Positions 56,571 to 64,000 of a DNA stretch of 64,000 bases are shown here, one piece after another. The number at the start of each line of letters is the position of its first letter. Positions within the stretch are counted from its first letter, which is position 1. A program made the position numbers and the translations under genes. Below the pieces are notes generated by a model. That model worked only from the letters and a program-made list of their open reading frames with translations, was not told where the DNA came from and made no database searches. The stretch spans positions 4,774,001 to 4,838,000 of the forward strand of contig JAPFFF010000002.1 of the NCBI GenBank assembly GCA_039105265.1. The letters are read 5' to 3'. The stretch comes from Tritrichomonas musculus (lineage: Eukaryota > Parabasalia > Tritrichomonadida > Tritrichomonadidae).

Positions 56571-57392
56571 ATTTAATAATGGTGAATTTGTTGAAGAATA
56601 ACGATCAAATTTTAAAAAAAGAAATTATTTTTCTATGAGATATCTCAAATTTAAAAAAACTCGTTATTATGACATTTTTTAAACAGCCAAGGAGAACCAA
56701 ATAACGTTGCTATTATAGTTTCATTATGTAATACTGAGGACAAAAAATAGAGACCCACTAAATAATGTTTTTTTTAATATAATAAAATATTTTTACTTGG
56801 TTGGTTTCGATAAAAATTAGAAATAAAATTTGAGTTTCAATATTTAAATGGTATACGTTAAAAAGTGTATGAAAATTTTACTTAATAAATTATGAGAATG
56901 ATTGCTCCTTTCAGTTTTAAAAAGCCATTAATAATCTATATGATATAAGCATTATTTAATTCCATTAAAAGGCTTTATGACATAAAATCAAAACGAATAA
57001 AATGAAATCATAAATTTTTATAGTTTTTAACTTTTTCTGATGGAATGAAAAAAGTCTATTCACAATCACGTAATACTATCTTGGAAAAAAATAAAATATT
57101 ATAATAAAAAATATATTAATATAAACTTATTATAAATTTTTAAACAGATAAAATTGTAATTAACAAATAAAATTATATATATTATGAAATATATACATTT
57201 TTTATTATTTTTTATTTTGACTGCATTGAATTCAACAGAAAAATTGTAGATATAAAGTGATTCATATTAAATTTTAATTATTAAAAAGTTTCTGATATGA
57301 AAAACACAGAAAATATTTCTGATGTTTTGAAAGCAATGAATTTAGTTCTTCTCAAATAAATTTGTATGCTTTTTTTATTTTAAATCAATCAT
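56571..57392. other. Gene-free AT-rich spacer
   Basis: No coding signal. GTTTTTAACTTTTTCTGATGG at about 57023-57043 and AAAAAGTT at 57283-57290 are the only shared promoter-like words; the next start is at 57393 (Inr-like AATCATATGG). Confidence 0.5.
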
Positions 57393-57977
57393 ATGGAAGT
57401 AAAACACCAATTTGTCATATTATATGAAAGCGAACAGAAGAAATTTGATGGAATTATAGCTCATTTACATCATTTAACTGGACAAAATCCAGTAAAGAAC
57501 GGAACAATCAAAATAATTTCTCCAACTAAGAGCCATTTTGAGTATCCTTTATATAATCTTGTTGAATATGGTGAACAACTTAATGATAGCTACTGGAACT
57601 TTGGATTTTATAACCCACAGCCAAACGAAAATTGGCTCCTTTTTGACTTCATGGAAAATCGCTATATATCAATAACAGCATACACAATTAGAAGTGGAGG
57701 AAGTTCACATCCAAAAAGTTGGATATTCGAGGGATCAAATGATAAAAATACTTGGACGAAGATTCATGAAATTCATAATTGCACACTGCTAAATTATCCA
57801 AGAGCAACACATACATTTATTGTAGAAGATTCAGAAAATAAATCACAATCTAAATCATGCTTTCGTTTTATTCGATTTGTCCAACTTGAAAACATGTCTC
57901 AAAAGAATGAGAAGAAATATAGAATTAACTTGAAAGCAATAGAGTTTTTTGGCCATTGTTACACAGTTAATGAATAA
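57393..57977 (+). CDS. F5/8 type C (discoidin-like) domain protein, short form, 194 residues
   Basis: Almost the whole protein is one F5/8 type C-like beta-sandwich: FDGIIAHLHH near the start, a central WLLFDFMENRYISITAYTIR, SSHPKSWIFEGSNDKNTW, and an end with CFRFIRFVQLENM and INLKAIEFFGHC. The same domain forms the C-terminus of the 463-residue protein encoded at 58422-59813, which has a BTB-like front. This gene lacks that front, so it is a short paralogue. In BTBD9-like proteins this domain binds partners inside the cell. No signal peptide is present. Confidence 0.8.
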   Translation: MEVKHQFVILYESEQKKFDGIIAHLHHLTGQNPVKNGTIKIISPTKSHFEYPLYNLVEYGEQLNDSYWNFGFYNPQPNENWLLFDFMENRYISITAYTIRSGGSSHPKSWIFEGSNDKNTWTKIHEIHNCTLLNYPRATHTFIVEDSENKSQSKSCFRFIRFVQLENMSQKNEKKYRINLKAIEFFGHCYTVNE

Positions 57978-58184
57978 TTTTATAATATTTGGCTTCTCTT
58001 TATATATATATTGTATTTTATAAAAAAAACTTTTCAAATTAATTTCTTTTTCCAAATCACTTGAATATAATATGTATTCAAGCATAAATACATAATATAA
58101 TTAGATATGCAAGAAGTGTTTTAGAATGTGAAAATTTGCTTTTTATTATTAAAATTATATGTTGTTTTATTTGAGTAAATAACT

Positions 58185-58256
58185 GCATCTGTAGCATAAT
58201 GGATAATGCGCCTCCCTTCTAAGGAGGAGATTCCGGGTTCGAGTCCCTGCAGATGC
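58185..58256 (+). tRNA. tRNA-Arg (anticodon UCU)
   Basis: A 72-base cloverleaf: acceptor GCATCTG pairs with CAGATGC. The anticodon stem is CCTCC/GGAGG around the loop CTTCTAA, giving anticodon TCT, which reads AGA (arginine). Box A (TAGCATAATGG) and box B (GGTTCGAGTCC) are present, and a T run from 58260 serves as the Pol III terminator. One T-stem pair is mismatched. No intron. AGA is the favoured Arg codon in AT-rich genes, so this would be a much-used tRNA. Confidence 0.95.
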
Positions 58257-58259
58257 GAA

Positions 58260-58269
58260 TTTTTTTTTT
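58260..58269 (+). terminator. Pol III terminator of tRNA-Arg
   Basis: A run of T residues begins 4 bases after the tRNA 3' end, as expected for RNA polymerase III termination. Confidence 0.8.
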
Positions 58270-58421
58270 ATTTTAAATTTTAAAATATTTTAAAATATTT
58301 CTAGAAAATATTTGTACTTTGAGTTGATTTATGGGTTAAACAAGTTTTTTTTCTTCATCAGATAAAATTCACGTGTCAAATTCAAAATATAATAATTTAA
58401 AATTTTCATTAATTTAATTTT

Positions 58422-59813
58422 TTATGCCATTTCTAAAGTACCAAAGTATTCAAGACAAGAAATAGCTAAATCATAGCATCTTCCTGACGTTGGACCTGTT
58501 TGTTTAAGTCTAATAAAACGATAACTTTTATTTGACTTTTCTATTGTATAATTGTAACTTTGATTTGCTTTTGAAACGCAACTCGCGTTTACTCTTAAGT
58601 CAATAGTTTTCCAATCATTCTTATTTCCTGTGTTTGAGACTTCAATTCGCCAATTGACAGGATTGTGAGAATCGCTTTCATAACTTGTTTTTATTGAGTA
58701 ACTTGTTGGACAAATTCTCATGTTTTTGAAATCATACTCAAGCCAAGAGTCGTAATTATTACCAGTGTGAGAATAAAAATAGTCTCTACTGCCAAAATCA
58801 ACAGCATTTTTTGGAGGATGATTAGAATTATCATTCGGAGAGCTGACATTAATGATACCCAAGTCATGAATGTTTTTGTTCTTTCCTCTGGAGAGGTGAT
58901 GAATGATTCCTTCAAATAGATGGTCTGAATTACCATCGTAATCAATTTTAATGTTTCTTTCTATACTTTCTTCTTTCAATTGCTGATCATTATATATATA
59001 TTTACATATTTTTTGCCATAACTGACCTGTTATTTGAGTGTAGTCAATTTTTGATATAATATCATTAAAATTTTTGGGAGTGAGTTTGGAAAAATCAACT
59101 AATTCATAGAAATTATTTATGTTTTTTATTTCATCATCATCATATGGATCAGATTTCGAAAAAAGTTGATTGATTATGTTAATTAATACGTCAGAATCAT
59201 CAAAGTTAAAATGATCTGATTTAAGAATTAAATACAAAATAGATTTAGGAAGTAATTTTAATTTTTGCTCATCTTTTGAAGAAATTTGCTCTGCAATTTC
59301 ATCAATTAATAGTTGATATTTAATCTCCGGCAAAAATTGATATAGTTCATGATAAATTTGGATTTGTTCGAAAATCTCATTTTTTCTTTGATCTCCTTCT
59401 TGTTTTTTATTGAAAGTATTATTGATAATAGTATATAATTCTTCATTTCCGAGAATAATTGACAAACGTAGAAGATTTCTAATTTCCTTATCTTTTTTCT
59501 CAGCTATTTCGATTGAATATCCTTGCGATAATTGGATTATTTGGGAAATTGTGTTCTCATTAAAAACTTCTTGAAATAAATTGCTTTTTTTTGATAAGGA
59601 CTTACCTAATAGTTTATTAAAATCAATTGAATTTATTGTTGGATCACATTGATGAAGATGTGAAACTGTTGGTGAAATAAATTCTGCAAATAATTTTTGT
59701 AACTTGATTTCTTTTTCTCCAAAAATAAATAAGAATTCTTCTTCTTTTGTTATATTATTAATTACAACATTCCTTAGTCCCGATGATGAAAGAATGATTG
59801 TTTTTTTTGTCAT
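58422..59813 (-). CDS. BTB-like plus F5/8 type C domain protein, 463 residues
   Basis: The N-terminus (about 15-110) resembles a diverged BTB/POZ domain followed by a BACK-like helical region (EFLFIFGEKEIKLQKLFAEF, SPTVSHLHQ, then LLRLSIILGNEELYTIINN). The C-terminal 165 residues are an F5/8 type C-like domain: FEGIIHHLSRGKNKNIHDLG, WLEYDFKNMRICPTSYSIKT, HNPVNWRIEVSNTGNKNDW, and YRFIRLKQTGP. This layout is widespread in trichomonads and matches BTBD9-type proteins. BTB proteins often act as cullin-3 adaptors. It faces the tRNA gene and the shorter paralogue tail to tail. Confidence 0.82.
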   Translation of the reverse strand: MTKKTIILSSSGLRNVVINNITKEEEFLFIFGEKEIKLQKLFAEFISPTVSHLHQCDPTINSIDFNKLLGKSLSKKSNLFQEVFNENTISQIIQLSQGYSIEIAEKKDKEIRNLLRLSIILGNEELYTIINNTFNKKQEGDQRKNEIFEQIQIYHELYQFLPEIKYQLLIDEIAEQISSKDEQKLKLLPKSILYLILKSDHFNFDDSDVLINIINQLFSKSDPYDDDEIKNINNFYELVDFSKLTPKNFNDIISKIDYTQITGQLWQKICKYIYNDQQLKEESIERNIKIDYDGNSDHLFEGIIHHLSRGKNKNIHDLGIINVSSPNDNSNHPPKNAVDFGSRDYFYSHTGNNYDSWLEYDFKNMRICPTSYSIKTSYESDSHNPVNWRIEVSNTGNKNDWKTIDLRVNASCVSKANQSYNYTIEKSNKSYRFIRLKQTGPTSGRCYDLAISCLEYFGTLEMA

Positions 59814-61455
59814 TAAAAAATAAAATTTTGGTAAACTTCTGAATCCAAAATAAAGTTTTCAATTTTTTAAGGGTAAAGTTGGCTTTTCTCAACTTTTCCC
59901 CACTTTTTGTAATATCTTTCAAAATATTCTATGAGTTTTTGCTAATGGCAAATTAGAAATTCCTTTAAAATATGATAAATATTTATATATCTTTTCAAAT
60001 AAAAATTTTAAATTAATTATTTTATATATATATACATTAATATATATATTTGATTTGTTTAATGTTTTGTTAAAATATATTTTATATTATAAACAAGAGA
60101 ATTTGTAAAAATATCAATTTTTTTACATTTCAATTGCCTCAAATAATTGAATAAAAAAAACATTCTTTCAAAAAATTGAGAATATTTTTCATTTATATAA
60201 AAATACTTTTATTTAGCCATTTTGAATATCTATAAATATATATGATATCTAAATATTTAATATATTTTGTTGCGTGCTAATATACAATTATAGATTATAT
60301 TTGTTCAAAAATTAAACATAATTGTCAGATTATCTCTATATTTTTCTGGCATAAAGAATTAAATATTATATCTAGGTAATAAATATAATATTATATGACA
60401 TAGATTGATCAAATATCTTTATTTTATGCCAGTATTTATAAATTAAATTAATTAAATTTTTATCAAATACTCCAATGATATGATTATTAATGTAATATTT
60501 ATAAATATAACATTATAAATAAATATTAATAGTTGATCCAATTTATATCCAAAGATACTAATAAAAAAATAATCAAATAAATTCTATATATTATATTTCA
60601 GTTTTTGAATTAAAATAAGGGTTAGCACTCTCAAAATTAGTAATTCTTTCTCACAAATTGTATAAATATTATCATGCAAATATAACTATTATTTTGATTG
60701 ATTATATTAATTAATAAAAAACAAATCTGTTATAAATTTCATATTTTGAGAAAAAATTAATAATTTAAACTGATTTTGAATTCATATGTTTTTATCTCTT
60801 TATATAGTTAATTAGCATATTATCAATATTATTAATTAAACATATATATAAATTGTTTATATATATATATCAAATATATATATGTAATATAATTTTTTTT
60901 AAGGATCTTGAAATAAAAAACTTTAAATAAAAAAAAAAACGATTACTTTTTTCGATTATTTATCATTTGGGAAAATTCAAATTTGAATTCTCCAAATTCG
61001 AACAAAGAGTCCATGAACAGCAATCAAAATACCAAAAAAAAATCAACAAAAGAGTCTAACCTTTCATATTCTTTCAGTTTTTTCAAATCCATATGTATAT
61101 CCCATACAATAGGTTCTTGACCAAACGCCAGTTATACTACTATTGATCTCCTATTTATCTCTAGTTTCATATCCAAGTGTTAAAAACCTCTAGAAATGCT
61201 TCTATCATCCATATTTTTCAATATTTTTTTTCTTTTATTTTCATAAGATTAAAAATGTAAACCATAGAAAAATACATATAATTTGTATAAACTTTTGAAT
61301 TTTATTTTTTTTTTATTTTTAAAATATCTCTTATAGAATAAATAGATTTATATAAACATAATAAAGCAAAAGATATGGAGAATAAAAAGTAAATAAATGT
61401 AATAAGAAGAATGTTTATTATCAAATAATTGTTTGATGATCATCAATTGATTTCG
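59814..61455. other. Gene-free AT-rich stretch, 1.6 kb
   Basis: I find no gene, repeat pair or RNA signal. Near 59860-59930 are words related to the promoter set (AAAGTTGG and CAACTTTTCCCC). Confidence 0.5.
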
Positions 61456-62943
61456 TCAAACAAGCTTAAAAGAAAATCTTTTTTGAATTAAAATGTTCAT
61501 GTTGACTAGTCTGGTTACCTGCGATCTAATTACGAATTGAGGTCGAGCATATTTGCTTGTGTCAAAGTATGTAGTAATATATTTCATTATTTTGTTGTAC
61601 GGCACAAATGGCTTATCTTCAGTGGCTAATGCTGATATAGCATCAATAATCAATTGCTGTACGGGTGAAAACTTCCCTTTTCGTCTTTTGTTTCGCACAT
61701 CCATTGAAGAAATATCTTCAAGCATGTCATCAGCATAATTGTGTACCATCTTATCTTTTGAACTGACTTTGTACTTATTGGCTTTTATTTTTCTTTTGAT
61801 TGCTCTTTTCTTTTTATATGCATCTGTTTTTGTTGTTGTGGCTTTCTTTCTTTTTGTTTCTACCAAAGCTTTTTCATGTAACATTACATGATTAGGAAGT
61901 GTTAACTGAAAAGAATCAAAGATCGCTTTTTTCCAATATGGAACATTCCATTTGATGATTGATACATATGCACGGATTCTCCAGCTAATTCTAAAGGCTG
62001 TGTTTTTGCTGGCTATTGAAGCACGAGAATGGTTAAACGACTCAATTGGGTTGGTAGTATACTCTGGATCAACTTTACTAAATGTATCAGATATGTCTGA
62101 GATTAATTCATCTAGTGTTTTTAATGCTTTAGCATTATATTCTGGGTCCAGATCCTCATGTTCAATAAAATAGTTTGGCATGCTTTCCCATTTCTGGAGT
62201 TTTTCTTCATTATTAAAATTTTTGTCATGTAGTAAAATTGAAAAAAAATTTTGAATTAATTCATTAAGGTTTTTCAAATCTTGATCGTTCATGCAAATTT
62301 GATTTATAATTTTCTTGGTTTTTTTGCATAAATGATTTGTGTCAAATTTAATTTTGGCAAGAGGAAGTTTTTCTGATATTAATTTATGATCTGTGAGATC
62401 GCAATCATGAATGAAAGTTAGATTGCTTAAGGAGTCTATTTGTGTCCTTTCGATGATATGGTTCAATGAAATGCCTTCCATATTTTTTGAATGCTTTTCT
62501 GTGGAACTTAAAGAGGCAGCTTGTTCTTTCCCATGGTGAACAAGATGGAAACAAATAATGAAGTTAGTCTTTAAATCCATTAAAATTCCAAGGCAGTGTT
62601 GACCATTTCTTCGGTGGCTCCACGAAGCATCGAAGCCTAATTTTATTTGAGTGGTTTTTTTCAGTTCATCCAATTTTTCTTGGCAAACTTTTTCGGCTAA
62701 ATCTCTGAGTACAATATCAATTAAAAACAAGTAATCATAATATATTGTTCTTGATATTATGTATTTCTCTGTCATAGAACAATAAGATTCAATTCCTTCA
62801 TAGCCATATCCATTGATAATGATTGATAATATCTCTTTCAAGTTTCTTTTGATCTTTTCAATGTTTTTTGGTTTGTGTACATTTCTTTCTAATAATTCTT
62901 GAAAAGTTGAATGTCTTAATGTATGTTGATTCATGAAAAACAA
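61456..62943 (-). CDS. DDE transposase fused to a linker-histone-like domain, 495 residues
   Basis: An intact protein with the core of a Mutator-like DDE transposase: GFDASWSHRRNGQHCLGILM with the first Asp, a later HDCDLTDHK with the second, and TTNPIESFNHSRASIASK with the Glu, in proper order. A very basic linker follows (KKRAIKRKIKANKYKVSSKD). The last 73 residues (about 423-495) read SPVQQLIIDAISALATEDK, VPYNKIMKYITTYF, then VTRLVNMNILIQKRFSFKL. This pattern fits the winged-helix H15 domain of linker histone H1/H5. I see no inverted repeats or target duplication around the gene, so it may be an old immobile copy or a domesticated gene. An H15-like wing could bring the protein to DNA or chromatin. 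Confidence 0.8.
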   Translation of the reverse strand: MFFMNQHTLRHSTFQELLERNVHKPKNIEKIKRNLKEILSIIINGYGYEGIESYCSMTEKYIISRTIYYDYLFLIDIVLRDLAEKVCQEKLDELKKTTQIKLGFDASWSHRRNGQHCLGILMDLKTNFIICFHLVHHGKEQAASLSSTEKHSKNMEGISLNHIIERTQIDSLSNLTFIHDCDLTDHKLISEKLPLAKIKFDTNHLCKKTKKIINQICMNDQDLKNLNELIQNFFSILLHDKNFNNEEKLQKWESMPNYFIEHEDLDPEYNAKALKTLDELISDISDTFSKVDPEYTTNPIESFNHSRASIASKNTAFRISWRIRAYVSIIKWNVPYWKKAIFDSFQLTLPNHVMLHEKALVETKRKKATTTKTDAYKKKRAIKRKIKANKYKVSSKDKMVHNYADDMLEDISSMDVRNKRRKGKFSPVQQLIIDAISALATEDKPFVPYNKIMKYITTYFDTSKYARPQFVIRSQVTRLVNMNILIQKRFSFKLV

Positions 62944-63640
62944 TAAAAGTGAAGTAAATATAAACTAAAATTTTTGAACTTCACAAAAAGTCATAAGTAA
63001 TAAAATTTTCTTTGAAATTTTCACAACTTTCTCAAAAGTCAGAACATAGATAATTGAATGTTAATTTTTTATTATTTCATTCAATTGTTTCTATCTTAAA
63101 AAATAAATCATAATAAAAAATGCTTTTGTTCTACAAATATGCATGACAAATTTGTATATATATTAATTCAATGATAAAGTATTTTGAAAATGCTGCATTA
63201 AGTTATTTTAATTAAAATTATTAAGAGGATATTTGAATTCATATAACTTTTCAATAATTTCAAAGCCTATGAGAATATATTTTCAATAAAGTTTTGTATA
63301 AAAAAAAATAAATCTAATTCAAAACTTTATATTTATATTATTTCATTTTTAACCATATTTCCATTAACATATTATCGATAATTTTTTTTTTTACTTTTTA
63401 ATACTTTTTTTAAAAGGATTGTCTCAAATTTTTATTTTTTTAATAATCTTGCTTGATATGTACTATTTTCAAATTCAAATTAAATAAAAAATAAGGAATA
63501 TAAAAAAATTCTTACAATTTTAGAGAGGAATAATCGAAGATAATCCAATTTTATGAATTTTTTCTAAAAAGAAAATATTTGATAAATCTATAAAAAAGCA
63601 TGAATAGATATTCACGCTTTTTAATATTTCAGGATTTATC
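62944..63640. other. Upstream region of the transposase gene, gene-free
   Basis: AT-rich. AAAAAGTC at 62985-62992, 42 bases upstream of the start, is a one-base variant of the AAAAAGTT box of the other host genes. Otherwise I see nothing in it. Confidence 0.45.
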
Positions 63641-63707
63641 AAAAAGTTTCTCATTGACCGTGTATAAACTGAAAAAGTTCTAAAAACTATTTTCAGATAA
63701 ACTTTTT
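63641..63707. promoter_or_regulatory. Cluster of three AACTTTTT-type words
   Basis: AAAAAGTT at 63641-63648 and 63672-63679, and AACTTTTT at 63700-63707. No gene is seen nearby, so they may belong to a gene beyond the window or be part of a remnant. The rest up to 64000 is AT-rich and gene-free. Confidence 0.4.
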
Positions 63708-64000
63708 CTAATTACTCAGCCAATTAAAAATAGAAATTAAAATCATCTAAATAAAAAAAAAAAAGTAAAATGTTAAAAAAAAATTTTTTTGCCTGAAATA
63801 AAAAATTGATTTTAAAAACATCTTATATTTATGACCATATTACTAGATATCAAATAATTTATTTAAAATTGTTATTATTATTATAAGATATGCTTATTTA
63901 TATATATTTCCAAAAATTGAAATAAAAACCTAAAATTATTTTTAATACTATTCAATTGTATCAAAAGTTAAAATAATTAAAATGGCCATTATCACGATTT

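Noticed and set aside
41356-61455. Spliceosomal introns in host genes
   Set aside because: I looked for the conserved trichomonad branch-point/3' signal ACTAACACACAG and saw none by eye; every accepted gene reads through without one.
61456-62943. Inverted ends and target duplication for the transposase gene
   Set aside because: No convincing pair was found in the flanks; none is claimed.

Overview
The window looks like nuclear DNA of a trichomonad (Parabasalia), most like Tritrichomonas foetus. Long genes show no introns, spacers are extremely A+T-rich, Inr-like TCA boxes sit just before many start codons, and the host families (TKL-like kinase, CLASP, IFRD, BTB plus F5/8C proteins, Sel1 repeats, LtaS-like sulfatase) fit that group. 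The species is an inference; the AT-rich, compact style is what I see.

Bases 90-25809 are one Maverick/Polinton, 25.7 kb, that looks whole. It has 227-bp terminal inverted repeats that differ at one base by eye, and a 5-bp target duplication TTTTA. Its parts are: two very large paralogous fibre-like proteins at the left, a candidate minor capsid protein, protein-primed family B polymerase with an OTU-like front domain, several small charged or coiled-coil proteins, and then a tight minus-strand block with double-jelly-roll capsid protein, packaging ATPase, retroviral-type integrase and Ulp1-like protease. An HNH endonuclease gene sits near the right end. Near-identical ends and open frames argue for a recent insertion.

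The Maverick sits inside a KilA-N gene belonging to a second, older or different selfish element. That element also carries a 1626-residue protein-primed polymerase with an inserted HNH domain and a 240-residue partner gene. Its right edge probably lies near 32.9-33.1 kb, at a set of direct repeats; its left edge is outside the window.

From about 33.1 kb on the DNA is host-like: a decayed coding relic, a kinase gene, a divergent IFRD/CLASP pair, three small membrane or unknown genes, a coiled-coil gene, a 5-kb gene desert filled with three kinds of non-autonomous DNA transposon (MULE-like, mariner-like and a long-TIR fold-back), a sulfatase-family membrane enzyme, a composite kinase-tail/Sel1/coiled-coil gene with unusually high GC, two F5/8C genes flanking a tRNA-Arg(UCU), and an intact DDE transposase ending in a linker-histone-like winged helix.

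The most interesting signal is a short linear motif, roughly [D/E/S]-x-G-[V/I/T]-Q-T-[D/E], that recurs seven times in five otherwise unrelated Maverick proteins. It matches the recognition motif of dynein light chain LC8 and suggests that the element's proteins converge on a host hub protein. All assignments are by eye from translated sequence; no database search was possible.
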